Assembly: GCA_023105745.1 (NCBI GenBank)
Contig: JALGQZ010000001.1
Coordinates: 58,113,437 to 58,177,436, forward strand
Reading direction: 5' to 3'
From: Austropuccinia psidii
Taxonomy: Eukaryota > Basidiomycota > Pucciniomycetes > Pucciniales > Sphaerophragmiaceae
DNA: 64,000 bases
Shown: in pieces, positions 21,123 to 33,059 of the stretch
Layout of the letters: every line of letters starts with the position of its first letter
Numbering within the stretch: position 1 is the stretch's first letter
Position numbers and translations under genes: made by a program
The notes under the pieces: generated by a model
Told to the model about the DNA's origin: nothing
What the model saw: the letters and a program-made list of their open reading frames with translations, nothing else
Database searches by the model: none

Positions 21123-21882
21123 TGTCACAGGGGCTCTTCGAAGTGAAGAGGGCCTGGCACTCAGTAAACTGGGACTCACTTATGGAGGGCTCAAAGATAA
21201 GATAAAAGGGAATACACTTAAGAGTGTTAAAGATAAATTGCTAAAGAATAAATATAAGAAAAGCAGCAACAAAAGATAAGAGTAAAAGAATAGAAGAGCC
21301 AACCACAAACAAGTCCAAGTCCACTGTTTCAACCTGTCAGAAGAAAAGAGAAGGGTTAATAAGGATATGGCCACCCAACTCATACTGTACAGGCAAAGAG
21401 AGAAATGCAAAGACTAACTTAAGATTAAATAATTATAATACCCAAAAGATAAGGATAAGAATAATTATAAAATAATAAATAAACTAAATTAATTAACTGG
21501 GGAAAAGTCACCAGGGGGGAGAAAGAGGGGCTGGTATATGTGAGAATCACCAGCCCTGATCCAGAGAAGAATTTTCATGAGAATAATTGATTGTTGAATT
21601 GAGTCTGGCCAATACAGGTCCTGTAAAGCTGTACAGGACCTGTACAAGAGGTGTGGTGTATTTGAGTGATCATACAGTTTCATACTGGTGTATTGAAACT
21701 GTATTGGGTGAATCCATCCTGTACAAGTATTGACAGGCTGTATTGATGTACCAAACTGTATGCATGTTTCAGAATGAAGATTGCTGAAACTGACTGCTGA
21801 TGCAGATACTGGATTTGCTGATTTGAGGTGTTTGAGTGGGTGTATGAATGAATACCCTTACCCCTGATGGATGGTTGTTACA
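21123..21882 (-). repeat. 5' LTR of B (760 bp)
   Basis: Nearly identical to 11577-12318, with fewer than ten visible substitutions. It keeps a 19-nt stretch absent from the other LTR, which creates a CAGGTCCTGTA/TACAGGACCTG inverted repeat. Confidence 0.93.
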
Positions 21883-21887
21883 ATCAG
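21883..21887. repeat. Target-site duplication ATCAG (right of B)
   Basis: Exact match to 11572-11576. The A1 protease frame continues immediately after it. Confidence 0.9.
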
Positions 21888-22018
21888 GGAAGATAAAATC
21901 CACGGGGACAATTATCAAAGAGATAATTATACCCCACAGGAAAGGTAATATAAGACTCAATACAGAGTTTTTTGTGCTTGAAGATTCCCACATCCAGAGG
22001 TTTTTACTGGGAACAGAC
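21888..22018 (+). pseudogene. A1 protease, continuation after B
   Basis: This segment carries the protease flap region (GTIIKEIIIPHRKGNIRLN, then FLLGTD) that follows the piece ending at 11576. Reading across the removed insertion gives the family-A order also seen intact in A3 (58296-58946). It stops at a reversed family-A LTR at 22019. Confidence 0.75.
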
Positions 22019-23424
22019 TGTCAGGATGAGTCTATTATGCAGCTTTTTAATGACTAGTTACAAGCTTTAGCTATGAATGTGAAACTGTGAAAATAGTAAT
22101 AAAAAGGTTTATTTATGATAATAAGGGTTGATAAAAGAATATTCAGGGCTTTACTATTGAGAAATAGTGGTGGTGAGTGCTGTTGAAAGCCCTGGGTGCA
22201 GCTTTACCTGTTGGGTTACAATGATTAAAATTATAATTATAGCTGATTATTTTCCAAGAGTATAACTGTTTTTGACAGTTGTAATACATAGGAATTCAAG
22301 AGAAGGATGAGGAAACCTTTTCTGGTGGAGAAAAGGTCCCTTTTTATCCTAAAATTAGGTGAAAAAGGCCTCTAGCACTTTCAACGTAGAGGAAGTGAAG
22401 ATTTTTCACGCCCAATGACTGGCTTGTGGTTTTCACAAGGCCTGTATAGCCTGAATTGGGCTCAAATGGGGTTTTTAAACCACATCTGGGCAGTTTTCAC
22501 CAATACAGGGTGATGATTTTCATTTGGGGACCACATAGCCCTCTTCTGACATATATGACACGTAGAATGCTGTACAGAACCTGTACAGCACCCCACGAGT
22601 AGCCAGGCTATGGGGTATTGAGCTATGAAAAGGTTTCTTTGTCTGTTTGAAACCTCATAATCATAGTTATTGGGAAATATCCCACAATAAGGCTGTGCTG
22701 GTCTAACTGTGGGATTCGGACCTTCAACCTTCCATAGCATTGTCAGTTTTTCAGATGTCAAGCTCAGAATTGGTTGATTTTGTAGCCCTGGATGTTCTCT
22801 ACACAATGGTACCTCATTTGATATGGTTATCATGAGATATGGCAAAGCTATGCCATGTACAGGATTTTTTGTACATATGTATGATTTCCTTATAATCTGT
22901 ATGGAACTTGTTTACCCCATAGCTTTTGTTCTAGATGATCTAGGGGGAAATGGATGGCACCATCCAATAGCCCTTATTTTGCATTTTCCAAAAAGACCCC
23001 GCTTCAGGTATCTCACACTAAAACTGCAGATGTTAGATGAGAGGTGAATATTTTATTCACTCTTATTTGCCTTTATTTGGTTATGACGTCCGTAATTTGG
23101 GCGCTAGCTCAATTTGGCTAGTAACATTGAGTAGCCCTGACTTAGAGCTTTATTTAAAATACCAATTCGATGTAGTTAAGCCTCTTCCTCTGGATTTCAG
23201 ATGAGGGGTGAAAAATAAGGTTTATGCTCAGCAACAACTTTGTTATTTCTTGTCCTATGATGATGGTACTTGTGTATTTCAAAATTGGTGTGTTTCCCCT
23301 TTCGTTTGATGGCTTTTGAGCTGGTTTGGCTCAGCTCCATGTTTTGGTGCTATCTTGGCTCTACCATTGGTTTATTGTATTTGGCTGTCATGCTTGTGTT
23401 CTGGTTTTAAGTCACAGGCTGACA
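22019..23424 (-). repeat. 3' LTR of A2 (1406 bp)
   Basis: Family-A tips in reverse (TGTCAGGATGAGTC on the plus strand, ending GGCTGACA). The adjacent plus-strand TACCCTATCTTG is the reversed polypurine tract (AAGATAGGGTA), which confirms this is the 3' LTR. Confidence 0.85.
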
Positions 23425-23469
23425 TACCCTATCTTGAAAAAAGGCTTATCTTGGTGAGACTTTTCAGTA

Positions 23470-25047
23470 CTCCTAGAGGCCCTGAATCTTCTTAAGTGAA
23501 GGTGCCCATCTGGTATGGCATCTTCTGCCAACCATATGTCTGTATCTGCTGTCTGGCTTTTAAATCTGACCAAGTACTTTCTCTGGTCTTTACCATTCAG
23601 TCTAATCTTCCTGGCCTTGATAAATTTTTCTCACAGGGTAAGGGGAGTCTTCCACTTCCACTATTTCTGGCAGAGTGGGATTTTTCCTCCTGGAGGGGAA
23701 CTTGTCCTCCTCTGTCTGGAAGCATGTCTTAACCAAACTCACTGGGAATACTGGATGTTTCCCAGAAAATTCCTCTGTGAGTTTGAACTGCACTGCATCT
23801 TTCCCTATCAGCTTAATGATAGTGAAGGGCCCAACAAATGAGTCTCTAATCTTCTTTGGTGCCTTGAGATTGTTGAAGTTGAGTGGAGACACTAGTATCT
23901 GGTCTTCTTCTTTGAAGTTAGGTTCCATGTGAGATTTGTCCCACCTCTGTTTATTGCATCCTTTTGCCTCAGCTATGCATCTAGAAGCTGTATCACAAGC
24001 CCTTCTCCACATATCATGGAAGTCTTTGGCTGTTGGGTGGATAGTAAGAAGATTTTTCTTCAGGTGATCCACAGGCAATAGGGGGCTCCACCTTTTTTCT
24101 ACCAGTGAGGTTGATTTCCCTGTGGTGGAGTGCTGGCTGGCGTTGTAAGCCAGTTGGACTGCTGGTCAAAGGGTAACCCAATTATGGGTGTATCCTTCAT
24201 GGTCCTTGTATTCCATGCCATATTCACAGAATCTTCTGATGATGTCCTCCATTGTTTGGATCATCCTTCCAGCTAAGCCATCTGTCTGTGGGTGGTAAGC
24301 TGTGGAGAATGCAAGTGTAGTACCAAGCATGTCATACAAATTGCTCCAAAATTCCAATGTTAATTTTGAATCCCTATCACTAATAATAATTCTAGAGACT
24401 CCACAGGTGGATATTATGTTATTCCAAAATAACAATGCAGTATCCATTTGTGTATCCTCCTTGTGACATGGTAGGAACCCCACACCCTTTCTGAACCTAT
24501 CAACTATGATTAAGCAGGCATTGAAGTTTTCTTTACCTCCTGGGACAAGTCCTGTAACCCAGTCCATGTTGATGGTTTCCCATGGGTGTTTGGGTTCTTC
24601 TATGTGGTGAAGTAATACATACTTCTTCCTATGTTTTCTATTTGTCTTCTGGCATCTTTCACAAGTGTTCAAATATTCACTCAACTCTTGTTCCCATTTG
24701 GGCCACCAGGCTGTGTGTGCTACCCTTTCCTTGGTCCTGTCTTCACTCATGTTCCCCATATAGGGGCAGTCATGGAATTCCTTCAGTATCAGGGATGTAT
24801 GGTCCCTGTCTACTACTGTGAGTGCACTTGTGTGCTCCTCTCTATGGTAGAGAAGGCTATCTATAAGGAAAAACTTGTTGTCCTTATAGTCCCTCAACCA
24901 GGGTTCCTCTAACTGGGATTCCAGTTCTGGTCTGCTGTACTTCTGCCAAAGGAGTTGCAACAGTATGCCACACTGTTTGTGTTTGGAATATGTCTTTATT
25001 ACTGCACTGAAGAGTTCATTATGCAGTTGTGAGGAACCTATTCCCAA
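23470..25047 (-). pseudogene. A2 integrase (broken)
   Basis: The frame 24166-25047 holds the integrase zinc finger (CERCQK), MDWVTGL and SDRDSKLT, and then DGLAGRMIQ where the family has DGLAERMIQ. The catalytic Glu is therefore Gly (codon 24268-24270). The frame 23602-24078 holds the C-terminal part (GPFTIIKLIG, KHPVFPVSLV). The sequence on to about 23470 corresponds to the chromo-like tail in broken frames. A stop and frame change near 24078-24166 separate the pieces. It would be inactive. Confidence 0.75.
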
Positions 25048-25065
25048 TATAAAAGCTTTTGTTCC

Positions 25066-26354
25066 TTATGAATCAGTGTCTACACTCTCCCATTCAGAGA
25101 ATCTAAAGTTCTTCCTCCTATCTATTTCCATGAAATGTATAGGAACCTTGTCTTCTACTTCAGGGTCATAGGCTGTGTTGCTTTTGAAATTGTCTAGTGG
25201 CCATTTGCTGAGTCCATCTTCATTGGTGTGGATTTTGCCCTCCTTGTATACAATGTTCATATTGCCCCTATATTCTTGGATGGCTATCTGCCACCTCAAC
25301 ATGTTTCTATTGTTGGTATTCATGTTTAGTAAAGACTTCCAGGCTGTGAAGTCTGTATAGACTTCAAAGACTGCACCCTCCAAATAATAGTGGAGTTTCT
25401 CCAGAGCCCAGACTAGGCATAGGCATTCAGTCTGGGTGGCCCCATACCTGGCTTATGAATCTATCAGTTGGCTAGAGATGTAGCATATCACACCCTCTCT
25501 TGGTTCACCATCTACAATTTGTCTCTGGTGAAGGGCTTCCGCTAAGACTTGGCTACATTCTGCAGCTATGTATAGCTTGAATGGTAGTTCAAAGTAAGGT
25601 AAGATGGGCACAGGTGCACTTATGAGTTCATTTTATATCCACTCATATGCATCCCTCCTTTTCTTTGTAACTTTGAAAACTACATCGTTTGAACAAACCT
25701 TGTATATACTACTAGTTATGTGGGCAAAATTTCTGATGTGGTTTCCGTAGTGGCTGGCAAACCCAAGAAAAGATTGCATCTCTCTGATGTTCTTTTGTAC
25801 TGGTTTTAGAAATACTGCTCCTAATTTTCTCTGGTATATGGCCAGAGTAAGACTTGAGACTTTGTGTCCCAGTGCCAGTAATTCTTGTTGGCCAAAATTG
25901 CACTTTTTATGTGAAATTTTCAGATTGATGGGTGTGCATTTATTTAGTACTCTGTCTATGTACTGCACATGGTCTTCCCATGTCTCTGAGTATATAATTA
26001 TGTCATTGATATATACTGCCATCCAGCCTTCCAATGTTTCTTCTTGAAATATTGTGCCCATCATCCTTTGGAAGTGGGCTGGTGCATTTTGATGCCAAAT
26101 AGCATCCTGTTGTACTCATATATGCCCATATGGCATATGATTCTGAGTAGTTTAATGGAGTTTGATTTCACTCCATTCTGGAAGAGGCCTTTCATAAAAT
26201 CCATTTTGGTTATGTATTTGGCTTTTTCCAGTTTGTCTAGGGCATGAGGTATCCTTGGTATAGGCTACCTGTCAGCTCTTGTGTAGCTATTCAGAGCTCT
26301 GAAATCCCCACACAACCTAGATTTGCCATCATTCCAGGTGGTGAGGACAGGAGT
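25066..26354 (-). pseudogene. A2 reverse transcriptase and RNase H (broken)
   Basis: The RNase H C-terminal part lies at 25066-25383 ([15 protein letters not shown], the usual ADGLSRW reading EDGLSKW). RT thumb and connection lie at 25633-26064 ([11 protein letters not shown]). The catalytic YIDD box reads YIND (codon 26005-26007, Asp to Asn). RT fingers continue in broken frames to 26354, where homology ends at the forward LTR fragment. Several stops separate the pieces. Confidence 0.75.
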
Positions 26355-27330
26355 ACAATTAGGGCTACCTTATGGTGCCATCTATTTCCCCATATCCTAT
26401 CTAGAACAAATGTTATGGGGAAAACAAGCTCCAGACAGATTTTAAACAAATCACACATATGTACAAAAAATCTTGTACATGGAATAACTTTTCCACATTT
26501 AATTATAGCCATATCAAATGAGGTACCATTTTGTATAGCACATCCAAGTCTACAAAACCAACCAAGTGTAAGCTTGATATCTCAAAAACTGACAATGTTA
26601 TGGCAGCTTTAAGGTCCAAATACCACAGTTAGACCAATACAGCCTTACTGTGGGATATTCTCCCATAATTATGATTATGAGGTGTCAAACAGACAAAGAA
26701 GCCTGTTTATAATCTAATAAATCATAGTTTTGTCAATAATGGGGTCCTGTACAGGTTCTGTACAGCATTCTATGAGTCGTACACGTCAGAAGAGAGCCAT
26801 GTGGTCCCCAGAGGGAAATTTACACCTTGTATTGGTGAAAACTACCCAGATGTGGTTTCAAAGCCACATATGAGCCCAATAAAAGCTATAAAGGCCTTGT
26901 GAAAGCCACAAACCAGTCCTTGGGAGTGAAAAATATTCACTTCCTCTACGTGGAAAGGTCTAGAAGCCTTTTTCACCCAAGTCTAGAATAAAAAGGGACC
27001 TTTTCTCCACCAGAAAAGGTTTCCTCATCCTGCTCTTTAATTCCTACATAGTACAGCTGTCAAAAAAAACAATACTCTTGGAAAATAATCAGGTATACTT
27101 CCAATTTTAAGTATTGTAGTCTTTATTATAATAACCCAATTGGTAAAGCTGCATCCAGAGCTTTCAACAGAATTCACCACCACTATTTCTCCATAGTAAA
27201 GCCCTGAATATCTATTATTTACCCTTATTATCATCAATTAAACATTTTTATAAGAAATTTTAATGTGTCACCATCATAGTTTAGGTTTTAAACACATCTA
27301 TTTTCACCTCTTCATAGACTCAGCCTGACA
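26355..27330 (+). repeat. Truncated 3' LTR of A1
   Basis: Matches the A1 5' LTR from about 7243 to its end and finishes ACTCAGCCTGACA. Copia RT sequence resumes at the next base. The missing first third marks the deletion junction with A2. Confidence 0.8.
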
Positions 27331-27645
27331 GGAAATACCACAGGGTCTCAATAACAAGCAAAGAAAGAACTTATTAAGACTAAAAAAAGCAATGTATCAC
27401 CTTGTATGGATAGTTACAAACTTGGCTTCAGACTGTGCGTTTGAGCCCCTGTGTGCTAAAAGCCTGCGTGTTTTTCAAAAAGGGGAAAAGCTGATTTGGC
27501 TATATATTCACATAGATGAAATGGCCATCTTCAGGAATAAGGTAGATAGTTTCAATATTTTGATATAAAGAATCTTGGTAAAGCTGACATTTTACTTGGG
27601 ATTAAGATAACCCACTCCAATGATTTTGTTTCTGTAGACCAATAG
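27331..27645 (+). pseudogene. Copia reverse transcriptase, downstream half
   Basis: Translation gives EIPQGLNN, then LLRLKKAMY, then WLYIHIDEMAIF and DIKNLGKADILLGIKI, the standard copia RT order after the point where the first half stopped at 6790. The catalytic box, typically YVDD, corresponds to HIDE here, so the second Asp is replaced. A frame change lies near 27550. The segment is cut at 27645 by the LTR of C1; the left flank of that insertion is AATAG. Confidence 0.7.
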
Positions 27646-29770
27646 TGTGAGCCTGTGAGGTATATATGACATACCCACCAGGCCACAAATAACTTTATAT
27701 GAAGCTGATTCAGTCTTGAACTGACTTTTGAATTGAATTTATAATAAAATATAACAAAAATAAGTATTCCTTCTTTGGATAAACAAATTTATAATTATGA
27801 TTTCATTTTTGGACTTTACACCAAAAATAAACTGGCATCCACCTATAGGGTGTTATACTCAAAAATGGTTATTTCCTATGTTATTAGAAGATTTAAGAAT
27901 CTCACAGTACAATTGCGACTTTCTTTAACATTTTTTAGAAATTGTTAAATTTAAGCTTAAATAAGCTTAAATGTAAATTTGCATAATATTTATGCAAACA
28001 TACCAAAATTTCAGCTAAAATTAAGGTGTTGTGTATATTTACTGAATTGGCTAAGAATTTTCCATACAGAATTTAAATCCGTCATGGGATCAATTTCAAA
28101 GGTTTTAAGGCCATGGTATGGCTTTAAATAACTTAAAGGGAAAAATACATGCAAAAAGGTGGGACAAAGGAAGATGACCAAACAGAGCTGGGGTACACAA
28201 CGTTTTGGATCTGCAAGGATTAAATGTAGGTTGTCCACCTGTATTGGAGGATTTTCAACCTTATTCAAGCTTTTAGATTAGCCTTTGATACAACCTTAAG
28301 GTTTAAACTGGTTTCATCCCAATTTGGACAGGAATTTCAAGCTGCTAAAGGGTAAATCCCAATATGCAACCTTGAAATTAAGCTTTTAAGAGCTTTCAAA
28401 GCTTAATTAAGCTTAAAAATCCAAAGCTACAAGCATTAAAACCTTATCAAAAGTTAAGGTTTGGTATTTATTGCTATTTTATGTGGAAAAATAGTAATAA
28501 CTTGAAGAATTCATTAAAAATTCAATTCTTAATGGATTTTCCTGAAATTTTCACACAGATAACAATTCAATGTTATCTGTGTATAATACAAATTGCAAAT
28601 ATATTTTATCAACAGGCTCTATTGGTAATTAGCCTGGAAACTTACTCTTTTAATTATACTTAAAGAAAATTAATATTTCTTTGAAAATTGATTAACAATT
28701 GAGTGTAGGAGATTTTTGCTGGAAACTCTATCCTTAAGTTGTTCATGCGATGAACTTAAATATAAATAAGCTTATCATATATTAGAGTTCAAAGTAATTA
28801 ACCCAAATGAGGATGAAAGTTACTTGGAGTTAAGAATAACACTGGTAACTTTAAATTGCAATTGAAAATAAATTATCTTAAGTTAAGAACCTTATTTTTA
28901 TACATGGTTTTTAGTTTTGACCTGAGCACGCCCTCCATACCCATTATGAAGAATGAGAGCTTCTCTGCAGACATAAAAGGAGTCTATTCATCACTTTTTT
29001 GTCCATCATCCATTATCAATCCAATGAAGCTATACATTTAAACAGGTAAAATTTTGTTACATATAGAATATCATTATTAAATTAAATATTAAGTTATTTT
29101 ATTCTTTATTAAGCTTAAAAATAAATAATTGAAATCATAGGATTCAGATTATTGTTGTAATCACAAATAATATATTTTATTTTAAAAAATTATCATCTGG
29201 AATATCTTTTAAGATCCACAAATTCCTCTTAAAAGCTCTTCAAATCATTTTTTATTATACAAAGTTGTTTTATCTTTAAAATATTGATTTTTTGGTGTGT
29301 TTTCAACTCATAATAATTATTTAATATAATTACCGTTGTATTTAGCTTGTTGTATCAAATATATATTATAAGTAAGTTTTTCTCTGAAGTTCTATGTTTT
29401 TTATCTATTATTAGTTTTTTTATATAGAATTTTTCTATAAGAATTATTTATGCACAGTGTGTGTGATAATCATTTTATAAATAATATTTATATTATTTAT
29501 AAGTGGTTAAATATTAATATTTTCCATGTGTAATTGTCTCATTAAGAGCTTTACACTTTTTATTTTTAAAATTGTCATTGACTATAACAATAATAGAATA
29601 ATTATAATCTATTTTACTTATTAAAATATGGATTATTATTGATTTCTTTAATAATAATTATATATATTTGTAGCTATAATATTTTATTATATTGTATTTT
29701 TCTACTGAGGTAAGTCATAGTACACTTGATATTGTTACTATTATTAAGAGTTTCATAGACAAACCTTACA
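27646..29770 (+). repeat. 5' LTR of C1 (2125 bp)
   Basis: Starts TGTGAGCCTGTGAGG and ends TAGACAAACCTTACA. It is homologous along its whole length to the C3 LTRs. It contains clusters of AAGCTTAA and an AT-rich second half. Confidence 0.87.
28973..28980 (+). promoter_or_regulatory. TATA-like box in the C1 LTR
   Basis: ATAAAAGG is conserved as ATAAAAAG in both C3 LTRs (48656-48663, 57454-57461). The block upstream, TGACCTGAGCACGCCCTC, is the most conserved part of these LTRs and looks like a promoter element. Confidence 0.4.
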
Positions 29771-30419
29771 TTTGGGGCCTGGCCACGATTTTAACCAATC
29801 TTTGGGACATGAATCATAGTATAGACCTTATTTTACTCTTTTTTTGATGTAAAATTGCCATGTTTACTTTAATTTTTTCTTCTTTGGGACTTATCCCTTA
29901 TAAATAATATTTATAATATTACTCAGGCTTTTTTTTCTTGAGAATATTTCTTGAAACAATATACTATTGAGTGATTTGGAATAAAGGTTTTTTTTCTAAC
30001 CAGTGGATTTTCTACATTACAGACTTGAAATTTATTCTTTGAGTTATTCTGGTATAAAGTGAATAATAATAAAATTTTGATTAATAAATTATCAAGTGCA
30101 TACTTATTATTTCTTTAAAGAAAATATGAAATCAAATAAAAAAATTTAAAATCTCTACTGAAAAACATTTCTCTTTATTTTTGACGTAATTTGCCATAAA
30201 TTATATTAAAACAGCTTTATCCAACAAGCTGAGTTTATAAGTTATTTTAATTGTTTAATAAAATAATTTATATTCTTTTTTTTCTCTAGTTTAATCCACA
30301 AGAGAAAGCTCTTCAGACTCTCACAGCACCAAGGGGTTCAATTACCAAAGAACCCTTTGAAGGTCCAGAAGGTGAATTTAATCAAATTATTAGTCCATTT
30401 TTCTTTAAATTGGTGTGAA
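29771..30419 (+). other. C1 leader with primer-site motif and exon-like block
   Basis: TTTGGGGCCTGGCCACG directly follows the LTR. An exon-like block (about 30289-30371) is bordered by TTCTCTAG on the left and a GGTGAATT donor-like site on the right, as in C3. The rest is AT-rich with no gene. Confidence 0.4.
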
Positions 30420-33050
30420 ATGACTCCTACTAGAAGTGAAAGTAGCTAATCCATCCAATAAAATGGATCTGGACCAGGACATTCAAGTCATAAATCAAAA
30501 GGACAAGATTGTCAGCCCAGAGGAGAGGCACAAATGGAAGATGCCAGAACTTCCACTAGTTCCCAAAGGTTAGCCAGCGCCTTTCACACTCTTATTGAGA
30601 GTCCAGAAGCTGACATCACTGCTATTATTGTTGTCAGAACTGAACCATTTTCAACAGTAAACAATAGAAATATAACAGTCTCAATACAAGAACTAGTTTA
30701 GGGCAGCAAAGCAGCAGGAGTGGGAACTTCTGCCAAGTCTTTGGATAGGAACAATGAACTCATATCTTCAAGTGAATAAGTTCATGGTCCCATAAAAGAG
30801 AGAGGATCTTCTCAAGGGCTCAACACCCATGTCTTTCAAAGGACAAGTCCAACAGATAAAAGCTTGGTTGAAAAACCAAAGCATGTTGTCAAAGGACCAG
30901 AAGAAGAAGTTGGCCCAAGGAAAGGACAACAGCCCAGTGGAAGCTCACCAACCCTCTGAAAGCAAAAATTCGCCTCAACAAGTGCCAAACAAGGACAAGA
31001 AAACCCCAAAGAGCAATCAGAAGGGCAAGAAAAAGGCAAAGGGAAAGGCAAAATCCAAGTAGAACAAGCCTTACCAACAGAATTACAAAATTCCCAAGAA
31101 GGAGAAGACAGCCATGGACAATGGGTTCAATATGGCAAAAACTCTGATGGAATGCAAAAACAAGGAGGAGCAAAGAATGAACCAATCCTTTCCAAAGAAA
31201 TAGACCTTGTGAAACTTGTAGTACATTTTGAAGCTTGTAATAAAGAGATTTTAGCAAAGATAAACAATTCTGAGTATATCCAACAAAAGTTGGGTAGAGA
31301 GATTTTACAACTAAAAGAGTCACAAAAGACCATTATTGGTCTATGAAGTATTAATAAAGACAATATTTTGTCTTTGACACAAATTTGTGCAGGAATTGAG
31401 TCTAAAGTTACCTTAATCAATCAACCAGATGACAATTCTATTTCTTATATTACTACACAATTGAGAGAATTAAGAATACAAGTCCAGAACTTGGAAAATT
31501 TAACTGGTCACAATGAAGCTCTTTTCCAAGAAAAATTGGAAAAAAGGGATGAAGCAAGCCTCAAATTTGAAGAAGATATTTAATCAAGTATCAATAATAT
31601 ATCACTGAACAATTAATTGCCAAGACATTCCACACAAATTCTTGACAGAAATGTGCTGAAATTGAACAATGACTTACATCATAAACTTTCAAGTAATTCA
31701 GAAGTGGAGACTGCTTGTAATTTTAATGAAATTCCAAGATTAGAGGAATGGACAGCCTTCAGTGGTGAATGAGAATATAATCATATGGAACTTATAAAAA
31801 CAATTAATATTTTCAAAGAAGACTTTAACATACCAGATGAATACATAAGTGCCAGATTACACTCATTGTTTACCAAATCAGAAAAGAAATGGTATTACAA
31901 AATGAGACAAGACAATGCTAAACATTCTTGGACTTGGGGGAGAGAACAAGTTATTTCCAAATGGGCAAATGATTCCTGGAGATTTAACATGTAAAATTCC
32001 TTTGAAGAATCCATCTTTAATATTGAGAGGGAAAGGCTCTTGTCCTGGTTTCTTAAGCAGAAGGACAGATTAACTGTCCTTCATCCTGATATGTCTCAAA
32101 CAATGATACATCAAAGGATATTAAGGAAACGTGGTGGTGACCTTGAGCATGATATAAGAAGAAGATTTATTGAGCCTTTCTCTACAGAAGATTATATCAA
32201 TTCCATGGAAGACATTACTACCAGAAGAAAAATTGGAAGAAATTGGTATAAACCCCCAATAGATACTAAGACTAGTGGGAAACCAATTTCAAAAAAAAAA
32301 AAACCCATGAAAAAACTCTTTGAAATGTCATAAATGTGGAAGTACATCTCATTTAGCCAATACTTGTCTAAAAAAGACAAGAATAAATGAGATAGAAATT
32401 GAAAAAGAGGATGACACAAAAGAAGCCAATGATGTATCTTTACATGAAAGTGATTCTGAGCCTTCTGAAGAAGAACTAACAGACAAACTTAGCATATAAA
32501 AAATTGATGTTTCATTTGAGGTCACATAAGCGCATAATCACTTACCACAGTACAGTGATGAATGTATGGATCTCATACATGTGCAAGATGCAAAGATGCA
32601 GAAAACCAAACCTGCAAGAGGTAAAGGTTATAGAGCTGAAGCATATTGAATCACTAATATTGTGATAAACATCAAAGAAGCCAAGATACATATTGACTCA
32701 GGAGCTTTCTGCACTTGTGTTGGGAAGAATTTTCTTGGAAAAATTCATACCAATTGAAAAGACCAATTAATTCCATCTTAAGGTATAAAGTTAAGCAATG
32801 CTAGCCAAAATATGAACCCTTTGGGCATTCTGGAGGAAGCAATGATATTTCCTCATGCTTCAGGAAGTATCAGACTTAAATTTGAACTTGTTGTTATGAA
32901 TAACCACACTTCACAACATTTTATACTTGGAAATGATCATCTTAATATCTACGGTATTGATATTAATAATCATAAAGACAGATATTTCACTATAGGGGAA
33001 AATGGAAGGCAGAAATCTTCTTTCCCTCTAGAAAAAGAGAAATAAATGTC
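30420..33050 (+). pseudogene. C1 gag-protease remnant
   Basis: The ATG at 30420 starts the family-C gag frame (MTPTRS) but meets a TAA within ten codons. Downstream pieces in the same frame order are: a basic region; 31152-31583 (coiled-coil-like, NQPDDNSISYI); 31785-31994 (capsid-type, KSEKKWYYKMRQD); 32040-32333 (LHPDMSQTM); a zinc knuckle CHKCGSTSHLANTC around 32330 after a frame change; and protease around 32690-33045, with DSGAFC and then ILGNDHLNIYGID. Stops separate each piece. Compared with C3 it carries different stops, so both decayed independently. Confidence 0.75.
30829..31062 (+). pseudogene. Remnant of the family-C overlapping ORF in C1
   Basis: This frame is +1 to the C1 gag frame. 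It aligns with residues about 65-145 of the C3 overlapping ORF (GQVQQIKAWLKNQSMLSKDQ, then a Lys/Pro/Gln-rich tail). The Trp-rich N-terminal part is lost to stops. It lines up with C3 and C4 in position and frame. Confidence 0.5.
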
Positions 33051-33059
33051 ATTTGACAA

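Larger units (their letters stand above)
11577..21882 (-). mobile_element. Element B: full-length Ty3/gypsy chromovirus, 10,306 bp
   Basis: B is complete, with two LTRs (11577-12318 and 21123-21882), a perfect 5-bp duplication ATCAG and a polypurine tract. Gag (19058-20419) and Pol (15342-19043) are on the minus strand, and an antisense gene (13322-14562) is on the plus strand between pol and the 3' LTR. The LTRs differ by fewer than ten substitutions that I can see plus one 19-nt length difference, so B is the youngest insertion here. Both long frames are uninterrupted, but the RT carries two Asp-to-Tyr changes at catalytic positions (see the pol entry). Confidence 0.92.
22019..26354 (-). 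mobile_element. Element A2: reversed, truncated family-A element
   Basis: A full reversed LTR (22019-23424) is followed, in minus-strand order, by integrase, RNase H and RT that stop at about 26354. Protease, gag and the second LTR are missing. At 26354 the sequence switches directly to the middle of a forward family-A LTR. The simplest history is insertion of A2 in reverse into A1, then a deletion that removed the rest of A2, A1's pol and the start of A1's 3' LTR. An inversion alone does not explain a complete reversed LTR. Confidence 0.65.
6791..27330 (+). mobile_element. Element A1: Ty3/gypsy family A, interrupted by B and A2
   Basis: A1 is a forward Ty3/gypsy element. It has a 5' LTR (6791-8210), a leader, a gag region, the start of protease, and then a truncated 3' LTR (26355-27330). 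It sits inside a copia RT. The flank on the left is GGCCA; on the right it is GGAAA, which fits GGCCAAATACC with CC lost, so a 5-bp duplication is plausible. Element B splits the protease at 11576/21888. After 22018 the A1 frame stops at a reversed family-A LTR (A2), and A1's RT, RNase H, integrase and the first part of its 3' LTR are missing. All its frames are broken. Confidence 0.75.
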
